Origin: Pseudomonadota bacterium
Lineage (GTDB): Bacteria; Pseudomonadota; Gammaproteobacteria; Burkholderiales; Rhodocyclaceae
Length of the DNA: 58,326 nt
Assembly (NCBI GenBank): GCA_018262235.1
Contig: JAGTRY010000013.1
Location: forward strand, 1-58,326
Reading direction: 5' to 3'
This document shows, in pieces, positions 24,422 to 31,965 of the stretch. The translations under genes and the position numbers were made by a program. The notes beneath the pieces are model-generated. The model ran no database searches. It was not told the origin of the DNA and saw only the letters and a list, made by a program, of their open reading frames with translations. Position 1 is the stretch's first letter; each line of letters starts with the position of its first letter.

Positions 24422-26227
24422 ATGGATCACGCCATCACCTTCGTGATCGCCACCCTCTGCATTCTTGCCATCTGTTACCGCCTGTATGGCGTGTTCTTTG
24501 TGCGCAAGGTGCTGCGGGCCGACGATTCGGAAGTCACCCCGGCCCACGCTCTGGAGGACGGCCGTAATTACGTGCCGACCCGCAAGTGGGTCAACTTCGG
24601 CCAGCACTTCGCGGCCATTGCTGCCGCCGGCCCGCTGGTCGGCCCCGTTCTCGCCGCGCAGTTCGGTTACCTTCCAGGCTTTCTGTGGCTCCTGATCGGC
24701 TGTGTGGTCGGCGGTGCGGTGCATGACACCGTAGTGCTGTTCGCCTCGATGAAACACCAGGGCAAATCGCTTTCCGAAGTTGCCAAGGCTGAACTCGGGC
24801 CTGTTGCCGGCGTCTGTACCGGGCTCGCGATGCTGTTCATCATCACGATCACCATGGCCGGTCTGTCGATGGTCGTGGTGCATGCGCTGGAGCGCAACCC
24901 CTGGGGCACCTTCGCGGTCTTCATGACGATCCCCATCGCCATGGTGCTGGGTCTCTACGAGCGTTTCGGCGGCAACATGAAGTACGCCACCTATGTCGGC
25001 GTGGCGGCGATCATGGCCTGCGTGCTGATCGGCCCGCACATCCAGGGCACCCTGCTGGGTGACTGGCTCACCCTGCATGCCACGACGGTCAGCTTCGCCC
25101 TGCCGGTCTATGCCTTCTTCGCTTCGGCCATGCCGGTGTGGCTGCTGCTCACCCCGCGCGGCTATCTCTCCAGCTTCATGAAAATCGGCGTGTTCGGCGC
25201 ATTGGTGCTCGGCGTGGTCTTCATCAACCCGGTCGTGCAATTTCCAGCACTGACCGAATTCATCCACGGCGGCGGCCCGGTACTTTCCGGCCCGGTATGG
25301 CCTTTCATCTCGATCACCATCGCCTGCGGAGCGATCTCCGGCTTCCACGCCTTCATCGGTTCGGGCACCACGCCCAAGCTGGTCGACAAATGGAGCGAAA
25401 TCCTGCCGGTGGCCTTCGGAGCGATGCTGGCCGAATGCGTGGTCGGTGTGCTGGCCCTGATCGCCGCCACCGCCCTGCACCCGGCGGATTACTTCGCCAT
25501 CAATTCATCCCCCGCTGCATTCGCCGCGCTGGGCATGAATGTGGTCGATCTGCCGCATCTGTCACAGGAAATCGGCATCGACCTCTACGGCCGCACCGGT
25601 GGTGCCGTGACCCTGGCGGTGGGGATGTCCTACATCTTCACCAAGATCCCCTGGTTCAGCACGCTGGCATCCTATTTCTTCCAGTTCGTGGTGATGTTCG
25701 AAGCGGTGTTCATCCTGACCGCCATCGACTCCGGTACCCGTGTGTCGCGATACCTGCTGCAGGATTTCGTCGGCGAATTCTTCCCGCGTCTCAAACAGCT
25801 CGACTGGGCGCCCGGAGCCATCGGTGCCAGCCTTGTCGCCTGCCTGCTGTGGGGTTACCTGCTCAACTCGGGTGACATCAACTCGGTATGGACGCTGTTC
25901 GGGGTCTCGAACCAGCTGATGGCTTCCGTCGGCCTCATCATCGGTACCACCATCATCCTGCGCGTCGGCGAAAAACGCCGCTACGCACTGACCTGCCTGA
26001 TTCCGCTGGCCTACCTGTACGTGACCGTGAATTACGCAGGCTACTGGATGATCCGCAACGTGTATCTGAACACGGCCGCCAAGGGCTTCAACATCTTCAA
26101 CGCCAGCCTGTCCGTAATCATGATGGCTCTCTCCGCCGTGATTCTGGTCGCCGCCCTGAAGAAATGGCGCGAACGCCTGGTGAACTGGAAAGCCGCTGCA
26201 CCCGGATTCGCAATGGCCCATTCCTGA
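24422..26227 (+). CDS. cstA: CstA/BtsT family pyruvate or peptide transporter
   Basis: 601 residues, inner membrane, with many TM segments spread over the full length. Conserved CstA features include the N-terminal VRKVLRADDSEVTPAHALED, the HFAAIAAAGPLVGPVLAAQF motif, GAVHDTVVLFASMKHQGKSL and the ISGFHAFIGSGTTPK loop. E. coli BtsT imports pyruvate with protons and CstA moves pyruvate or peptides. The ATG has AGGAG 9 bp upstream. Given the upstream kinase/regulator pair and repeat array, pyruvate-induced uptake is inferred. At about 600 residues it is shorter than E. coli CstA (701). Confidence 0.92.
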   Translation: MDHAITFVIATLCILAICYRLYGVFFVRKVLRADDSEVTPAHALEDGRNYVPTRKWVNFGQHFAAIAAAGPLVGPVLAAQFGYLPGFLWLLIGCVVGGAVHDTVVLFASMKHQGKSLSEVAKAELGPVAGVCTGLAMLFIITITMAGLSMVVVHALERNPWGTFAVFMTIPIAMVLGLYERFGGNMKYATYVGVAAIMACVLIGPHIQGTLLGDWLTLHATTVSFALPVYAFFASAMPVWLLLTPRGYLSSFMKIGVFGALVLGVVFINPVVQFPALTEFIHGGGPVLSGPVWPFISITIACGAISGFHAFIGSGTTPKLVDKWSEILPVAFGAMLAECVVGVLALIAATALHPADYFAINSSPAAFAALGMNVVDLPHLSQEIGIDLYGRTGGAVTLAVGMSYIFTKIPWFSTLASYFFQFVVMFEAVFILTAIDSGTRVSRYLLQDFVGEFFPRLKQLDWAPGAIGASLVACLLWGYLLNSGDINSVWTLFGVSNQLMASVGLIIGTTIILRVGEKRRYALTCLIPLAYLYVTVNYAGYWMIRNVYLNTAAKGFNIFNASLSVIMMALSAVILVAALKKWRERLVNWKAAAPGFAMAHS

Positions 26228-26278
26228 GCAGCGGATCAAACTTTCCGGAGGTCATCAAACCGGAAGTCCGGAACCTCC

Positions 26279-26308
26279 CCCGACCTCCCCTGGATGGGGG
26301 AGGTCGGG
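26279..26308. repeat. Perfect 12-bp stem hairpin after cstA
   Basis: CCCGACCTCCCC (26279-26290) and GGGGAGGTCGGG (26297-26308) with a 6-nt loop. On the plus strand it is followed by AAAAATC, not T, so it is not a standard terminator for cstA; it may act as an mRNA-end hairpin or be a short repeat. Confidence 0.6.
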
Positions 26309-26443
26309 AAAAATCTTGAATGACAAAACAATGAACAGTTTTCAGGATCAAACCACATAAGCCTGGCTTGCTTTATTGACGGATGAGCCTCCAGAAATGG
26401 AGGTCCATTGTCATTTGCGTGGTACGAAAAAGTTCTATTGCAT

Positions 26444-26471
26444 AAAAAAAGAGCCCTCAGCGAGGGCTCTT
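26444..26471 (-). terminator. Rho-independent terminator for the beta-helix lipoprotein gene
   Basis: AAGAGCCCTC / GAGGGCTCTT, a 10-bp perfect stem with a 3-nt loop, followed on the minus strand by a run of seven T. It lies 24 bp past the stop at 26495. Confidence 0.88.
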
Positions 26472-26494
26472 CCTGATGCGCTGAATCCGCCTGA

Positions 26495-29200
26495 TTAAGG
26501 CTTGAGCGTAACGTCGAGGGTTTGCAGTTCAGTCCTGTTACCCGCAGGCGCAGAACCAGTGAACTGGAAGCCGAATCCACCTACGGTGCTGGCAACGCTT
26601 GGCAGCGTCACGCTGAAGTGAATCTCGCTCGGCAGTTTGTAACCGATCTGTGCGGTGGTTTGCGGAGAGGTCGTGGTGACATCCGCCGACAACACGTTGC
26701 CGACAAGCTTGAAGATGAGCTTGGCGCCCGGCATGTAAACCGAGCTTTCGACGTAGCAGCCCGGCAAAATCGTCCTCACACCATTGACATACTCGATCAT
26801 CGAGACCCGGACGGAGTTACCGGAAGACGGAATCGCCTGATTGCCATTCAGCGGATCCTTGGCCAAACGCTGGAAGCGCAGCGCATAACCGGTCTGCGTG
26901 ACCGGATCCCACTTGATGTAGGCCTCAAGGTACTGGTCGGTCGCGCTGCCAAAGCCCTGCCCGGCGATCTTCTCCGGAGTGAGGGTGGCCGTGAGCGACA
27001 TATCGGAGAAAGCGCCCTGGGGTTGGTAGAGCAGGCGAGCGCCTTGCGTGGCAGTGACCAGGCCAGGCACGCCGAGCGCCCCATCCCGATCCCCTATCTG
27101 ATAGACCCATGGCGTAGCCGTGGTTGAGGGAACCCAGATCTGGTTCACATCTGAGGGTTTGAACGCATCGGCATACCAGACGTCACGCTGATTGAGAGCA
27201 TGCCCGGCCCAGGTGATATTCGCGAAGTTTGTGGATATCAAATACGGATTGGCGACATCCCCTGCCGTGATGGCTCGGCTGGTCGTGACATCCACCGAGC
27301 TGCTCGCAGCCAGACTGAACTCATACTTGGGCGTGATGACAGCAGTCAGGTACTGGCCGATATCGCCAGCCGACAGCTGGTAGTTCTGGTAGGGCTTGTT
27401 CAGGGTGGTGATTGCAACCTGGACAGCCTTGTCACCCGGCGCAGCGCCCCTGAACCACGTGATGGTGGACGCGTCCGTAAAGTCCGTATGATCGTACGTG
27501 ATCTTCAGTGCTGCCACGTTCTGGCTGATCGTGATCGAAGGCGTACCCACGATGACGGGGGCCGCCACCGTCTGGGGATTGATGTGCAGAGTTACCTGCG
27601 CAGTCAGGCCATTCGGCGCGCTGGCTTTGACGATCGAATTGATGATCTTGCCGGTCGCGTTCAGGTTGGCTCGCAGATGCAGCTTGCCATCCCCGGCGTT
27701 GTCGAGTGCCGTAAACAGCGACGTGTCGTATTGGAAGGAGAGGCCTGCATAGCTGAAGCTATTCGCAGGCACGAAGGTCGGCGTGATGATGACTTCGTTC
27801 GCAAGGTTGTCCGACTGGATGGTGCTTGCGTTGGCGCTCAGCGTGAATTTGAATGCCGTGTCATTCTTCTGCTGCTGGTGCGAGGGATCCCAGCCGTCAT
27901 TCCCCTTGAGAAGGTTGTAGACGTTGTATTCCGCACCGACCTTGAAAATCGGCAGCGAAGCCGCATCCAGACTCTGTGTGACCAGCGGATTCTGTGTGTC
28001 AAACACAACCGGCGTTCCATCCCCATAGACGTTGTTATAAACGGGGTTTTTGACGTCCGGTCGCTGGATGTTTTCCCAGCGGATCTCTTCTTTCGGGCCC
28101 TTGAAGACGTTATCGATCAAAGCCCAGGAACCGCCGCTCTTGGAGAACCAGAAGACAGGACTTTCGTTGTAGAAGTTGAACGTGGAATGCAGGAAGGCTG
28201 CAATCGTTGTCGAACCACCGTATGACGGGTGACTCCCATAGAAATCGAACGTGCAGTTTTCAAACACGTTGATGTCACCCCCAGCGATGGAGTCATCCGT
28301 TTGCTGGAAGTAGGAATTCTTGAAATAAGCCCTTGCCGGAGAAATGGCAATCAGGTTCAGGAAGCTGACGAAACGAACGTTCTCGAAGTACATCTTGTCG
28401 AGTACCGATACGCCGCTTGCGTTGGTGATCGTCTGGGCCTGTACCCTCGCATCACCCCTTCTCGGCAGGTTCTGCGATGGATCTCGCGGAAAGACGAGGT
28501 CGAAAGAAGTGTAGTTGGCGATTGTCAGGTTATAGGCCGAGAAGTTGGTTCCGATCCCGATGACATTCCAGTTCCCGACAGAGCCCAGAGTCTGACCACG
28601 ATTACCCGCAATCCGGACGTCATCCGCATTGGACGTAAGGCCCTTGAAAGTCAAACCGGACTGCGCGAACGAGATGCCGATCAAACCTGGGTGCGCCGTG
28701 GTATTGGCATCGTTCAGATCCTTGTAGTCATCTGTCCAGTAAACGCCCGGCGTGAAGTTGACGGTGGTGCCATCTGCAATATTGGCCGCCTTCAACTCCT
28801 GCAGGGTCTTGAAGGTGTATGCAGTGCGCTTCGCTTCATCCAGGTACGCATCCACGATCACGTTGGATGCGGACAGCTCCACAAACTTGGCTTTGAGCAC
28901 GAGGTCGGACTGAACCTTGTCATGCGCAAAATCCCACATGTACCCCTCGCCCTTGTCGGCGATGAACCAACCCACAAAATAGGAACTCTTGCCCTTGTCC
29001 GGGCTGACGGGTGCCACAAGCTGTGCTTCATGCGCAACCTGGATTTGGGTAGTCGCCCCCTCACCCACATAGGAAACAGAATGTGAAACGGGCGAATCAG
29101 CGTCATGGCCTCCGCCGCAAGCCGTCAGAATGAAAAGCATGATGCCCATGCCCCATAGCACGAGAGGATTCCCTCTTGCAAAAATCTTACCGCTATCCAT
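26495..29200 (-). CDS. Large surface lipoprotein with InlB-like repeat and right-handed beta-helix (pectin-lyase fold) domain
   Basis: 901 residues. Lipobox LFILTAC with C28 marks it as a lipoprotein, followed by a Gly/Asp/Ser tether. Residues about 40-110 (VGWFIADKGEGYMWDF ... DLVLKAKFVE) resemble a Listeria-Bacteroides InlB B-repeat. Residues about 115-400 resemble a parallel beta-helix as in pectinesterases and pectate lyases (LIGISFAQSGLTFKG, AQTITNASGVSVLDKMYFEN, YFQQTDDSIAGGDINVFENC). The rest is Ig-like or lectin-like beta structure ending in a family-unknown 180-residue domain. A polysaccharide-processing enzyme or binding protein is inferred; classical pectinesterase catalytic residues were not confirmed. 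Lower GC than neighbours and a stand-alone unit. Confidence 0.75.
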   Translation of the reverse strand: MDSGKIFARGNPLVLWGMGIMLFILTACGGGHDADSPVSHSVSYVGEGATTQIQVAHEAQLVAPVSPDKGKSSYFVGWFIADKGEGYMWDFAHDKVQSDLVLKAKFVELSASNVIVDAYLDEAKRTAYTFKTLQELKAANIADGTTVNFTPGVYWTDDYKDLNDANTTAHPGLIGISFAQSGLTFKGLTSNADDVRIAGNRGQTLGSVGNWNVIGIGTNFSAYNLTIANYTSFDLVFPRDPSQNLPRRGDARVQAQTITNASGVSVLDKMYFENVRFVSFLNLIAISPARAYFKNSYFQQTDDSIAGGDINVFENCTFDFYGSHPSYGGSTTIAAFLHSTFNFYNESPVFWFSKSGGSWALIDNVFKGPKEEIRWENIQRPDVKNPVYNNVYGDGTPVVFDTQNPLVTQSLDAASLPIFKVGAEYNVYNLLKGNDGWDPSHQQQKNDTAFKFTLSANASTIQSDNLANEVIITPTFVPANSFSYAGLSFQYDTSLFTALDNAGDGKLHLRANLNATGKIINSIVKASAPNGLTAQVTLHINPQTVAAPVIVGTPSITISQNVAALKITYDHTDFTDASTITWFRGAAPGDKAVQVAITTLNKPYQNYQLSAGDIGQYLTAVITPKYEFSLAASSSVDVTTSRAITAGDVANPYLISTNFANITWAGHALNQRDVWYADAFKPSDVNQIWVPSTTATPWVYQIGDRDGALGVPGLVTATQGARLLYQPQGAFSDMSLTATLTPEKIAGQGFGSATDQYLEAYIKWDPVTQTGYALRFQRLAKDPLNGNQAIPSSGNSVRVSMIEYVNGVRTILPGCYVESSVYMPGAKLIFKLVGNVLSADVTTTSPQTTAQIGYKLPSEIHFSVTLPSVASTVGGFGFQFTGSAPAGNRTELQTLDVTLKP

Positions 29201-29631
29201 TTTTATTTACCTTTCTTGAGACTGATCTCGCAACCTGGCAGGTTTGACGATCAGTCGAGGACGATGCCGGGAAGTCCCACCGCCGCTGCCACAGTCAGCA
29301 GGCAAAGCGAGCAAAGCGGCACCAAAACATGCCGTGTCTCAAACACGGAAAACAGCAACCCCCACGACGGATACCTTTGGATTTGGTCATCGACGAAAGG
29401 GCGGCCTGACACACCGGCAGCACCACAAATAAGTTCGAGTTGTAAAATAATTCAAACTGATCCCGGGAACAATTAAAATCTTGTAAGTATTTTCCCTAGT
29501 GTTTGTTAAACCGTACAAAGAAACAGGCTTGGCTTACATGGCGTAGTGCGGTTGCACAGGCAAGTCACGCAAGGCCTCGCCAAGCATGAATTACCAGGAG
29601 GGAACCTCCGCCCGGATCCCTGCGCACTCGC
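29201..29631. other. 431-bp intergenic region, no gene called
   Basis: AT-rich between about 29430 and 29530, where the promoter of the beta-helix lipoprotein gene (minus strand) probably lies. The ribosome site AAAGGT precedes its ATG. A small plus-strand frame at 29216-29476 has no ribosome site or domain pattern. Nothing else is supported. Confidence 0.45.
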
Positions 29632-30462
29632 TCAGGGACGGTTCCGTAGCGCCTTGCGGGCAACCTCGGCAGACTGGGCGTGGCGTGCGTCCCCCAGATC
29701 GGCGGCGGCCACCATGCCACCGATGTGGGCGGCTTCGGGCAGATTTTTCCAGAAGCGTGCCGGCATGTGCCCGCGCATGACATCCACATTGAGTCGGGCG
29801 GGATTGAACGTGTTGCGGTAGTAGGTCGTCCACAGCGCTTCTTGCGCGTCATCCACGTCCACGGGTCTGGCCATGCCAGGGCCATACGCAAATGCCCTGC
29901 CGTCGCACGCCAGGGTTTCATGCGGCGTGGCGATCAGCCAGCTCACCTTGCCCATGCGTTGCGCGAAATGCGCAGCCACCTCGCGCAGCACCGGATAGGC
30001 CGGCTCGAACCAGGCGACAAAACGCGGCCCGTCAGCGTCCGGGCCGGCGGGCTGCTCACGGAAGCGCACGAAAGATTGCAGGTGGCAGACCTCGTGCTGC
30101 ACGGCCTTGAACATCTGGCGCAGACGCGTGCCGTCCACGTCCCCCTCGCAGGCGCCGGCATGGTCGCCCCGGGTCCAGCGCCACAGGATGCGGTAGAGCA
30201 GCGCCCAACGCTCCGGCGCGTCATGGCACGCAGCAATGCGCAGCATTTCCAGGAGCTTCCACGGCACCCGCGCGACCGGCGCAGTGGCACAGGCCTGCGG
30301 CAGTACATCCTGAGCACCGAAGAGCGTGGGCGCGGCACTGCCGGCATCCTGCCAATGGATGTCCGGCGGATTCACGCCGGCCGCGAGCATGGCCCGCGCG
30401 GCCACACGCCACTGCGCAAAATCCTTCACGCTGCAGGCGTAGCGCTTTACCGCCTCAGGCAT
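29632..30462 (-). CDS. TIGR03915 family putative DNA repair/metabolism protein
   Basis: 276 residues of the family that always accompanies the TIGR03916 radical-SAM protein. Recognisable segments are RFREQPAGPDADGPRFVAWF, EPAYPVLREVAAHFAQRMGK, SWLIATPHETLACDG and the family end FWKNLPEAAHIGGMV. The C-terminal part corresponds to DUF4130. It overlaps the upstream radical-SAM gene by 8 bp, so the two are co-translated. Biochemical function is not established; a role in DNA modification or repair is the family guess, and the LexA box upstream of the pair adds support. Confidence 0.87.
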   Translation of the reverse strand: MPEAVKRYACSVKDFAQWRVAARAMLAAGVNPPDIHWQDAGSAAPTLFGAQDVLPQACATAPVARVPWKLLEMLRIAACHDAPERWALLYRILWRWTRGDHAGACEGDVDGTRLRQMFKAVQHEVCHLQSFVRFREQPAGPDADGPRFVAWFEPAYPVLREVAAHFAQRMGKVSWLIATPHETLACDGRAFAYGPGMARPVDVDDAQEALWTTYYRNTFNPARLNVDVMRGHMPARFWKNLPEAAHIGGMVAAADLGDARHAQSAEVARKALRNRP

Positions 30463-31681
30463 GCACCAGCTCCGGCCAGAGGGCCAGCTGATTCGTTGGC
30501 GCGAGCGTGCGCTTGAGGCATTCGCTGCTTTGCGTATCGGTGCGCGGATGATGATCGGCGGTGATGATGAAGTTCTGCACTTTCTTCATGCTGCAGCGCA
30601 TGCGCGCGAGATCATCCCAACGAATCTCGCGCTGGCGGCGCAAAGCCACGATGCGTTGGGCATTGCGCACACCGATGCCCGGCACACGCGCAATCAGCCA
30701 CAGCTCGGCACGGTTGAGATCCACCGGAAACTGCTCGCGGTGGGTCAGTGCCCAGGCCAGCTTGGGGTCGACATCCAGCGCCAGATTGCCACGCCCCGGC
30801 AGCAGTTCAGCAACCGTGAAACCATAGCCGCGCACGAGAAAATCCGCCTGGTAGAGCCGATGCTCGCGAATCAGGGGCGCGGGAGCCAGCGGCACGCTGC
30901 GCGGGCTATCGGGAATCGGGCTGAAAGCCGAGTAATACACGCGCTTGAGCTTGTAGTGGCCGTAGAGATTTTCGGCCGTGTCGAGTATGGTTTTGTCATC
31001 AGTATCATCCGCCCCCACGATCATCTGCGTGCTCTGCCCGGCTGGCGAGAAGCGCGGTGCGCGGCGCTCGGCAGTGCGCTCCTCGATCTTGCCGTGGATC
31101 GTGCCCATCGCGCGGCGGATGGTCTGCACCGTTTTTTCCGGCGCCAGCCGGGCGATGCCCGCTTCGGTGGGCAATTCGATGTTCACGCTGAGGCGGTCGG
31201 CATGGCGGCCAGCGGCTTCGATCAGCAGCGGATCCGCGTCAGGAATCGTCTTGAGGTGGATGTAGCCACGGAAGTGATGTTCTTCGCGCAAGCTGCGAGC
31301 AATACGCACGAGCTGCTCCATGGTGTAGTCCGGCGAGCGGATGATGCCCGAGCTGAGGAACAGCCCTTCGATGTAATTGCGCCGGTAGAAATCCATCGTC
31401 AGCTGCACGACCTCCTCCGCCCGGAAGCGCGCCCGCGGCACATTGCTGGAGCGCCGGTTCACGCAGTACTGGCAATCGTAGACGCAGAAGTTGGTGAGCA
31501 GGATCTTGAGCAAGGCCACGCAGCGACCATCCGGTGTGAAGCTGTGGCACACCCCCATGGCCCGCGTCGCCCCCAACCCTTCCTTGCCCTGAGAGGAGCG
31601 CGACGGCGCATTGCTGCTGGCGCACGAGACATCGTATTTGGCGGCATCCGCGAGGATGGCGAGCTTGTCGGCGAGTTCCAT
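30455..31681 (-). CDS. TIGR03916 family putative DNA modification/repair radical-SAM protein
   Basis: 408 residues. The [4Fe-4S]/SAM cluster motif C-VYD-C-QY-C (CxxxCxxC) lies in LLTNFCVYDCQYCVNRRSSN. A TIM-barrel core follows (YIEGLFLSSGIIRSPDYTME, IELPTEAGIARLAPEKT) and then a C-terminal helix-hairpin-helix DNA-binding motif (LIARVPGIGVRNAQRIVALR). The start at MELADKLAILADAAKYD is the usual family start; the frame is open 32 codons upstream, but that would read through the LexA site. Partner of the TIGR03915 protein. Substrate unknown; the combination of radical chemistry and HhH implies action on DNA. Confidence 0.92.
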   Translation of the reverse strand: MELADKLAILADAAKYDVSCASSNAPSRSSQGKEGLGATRAMGVCHSFTPDGRCVALLKILLTNFCVYDCQYCVNRRSSNVPRARFRAEEVVQLTMDFYRRNYIEGLFLSSGIIRSPDYTMEQLVRIARSLREEHHFRGYIHLKTIPDADPLLIEAAGRHADRLSVNIELPTEAGIARLAPEKTVQTIRRAMGTIHGKIEERTAERRAPRFSPAGQSTQMIVGADDTDDKTILDTAENLYGHYKLKRVYYSAFSPIPDSPRSVPLAPAPLIREHRLYQADFLVRGYGFTVAELLPGRGNLALDVDPKLAWALTHREQFPVDLNRAELWLIARVPGIGVRNAQRIVALRRQREIRWDDLARMRCSMKKVQNFIITADHHPRTDTQSSECLKRTLAPTNQLALWPELVHA

Positions 31682-31695
31682 GGAGGCACGATAAG

Positions 31696-31715
31696 TACTG
31701 TATAAGTATACAGTA
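31696..31715. promoter_or_regulatory. LexA box controlling the TIGR03916-TIGR03915 operon
   Basis: TACTGTATAAGTATACAGTA is a 20-bp palindrome that fits the proteobacterial LexA site CTGT-N8-ACAG, with matching flanking TA/TA. It lies 15-34 bp upstream of the radical-SAM start codon, where bound LexA would block transcription. This is the only such site noticed in the window by eye. Confidence 0.85.
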
Positions 31716-31965
31716 CTCGCCCTCCCCGACTTCGGCAAGCCGGCACTTGGCGGGCTTCCAGAAAACGGATGCCACAAGGCGCTACCGAAGTGTCTCAGAC
31801 GCGCATTGCACCGGAGATGCCCTCTAGCATTCGGCGCGATGCGCTAAACATCGGCTTTCGACCCATAAGAGACGTTCGTAGTGTCGACGGCTCAGCGGCA
31901 GGGCGTAGAGCGAGGCGGTCGTTCAGGACATCTGCCGAATGGATTTAGCTCCGCCAAAACCGAAG

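Noticed and set aside
26279-26308. Hairpin as Rho-independent terminator of cstA
   Set aside because: The plus-strand stem is followed by AAAAA, not T residues; kept only as an inverted repeat.
29216-29476. Possible 86-residue gene upstream of the beta-helix lipoprotein
   Set aside because: No ribosome site, random-looking composition, and the region is better explained as promoter DNA.
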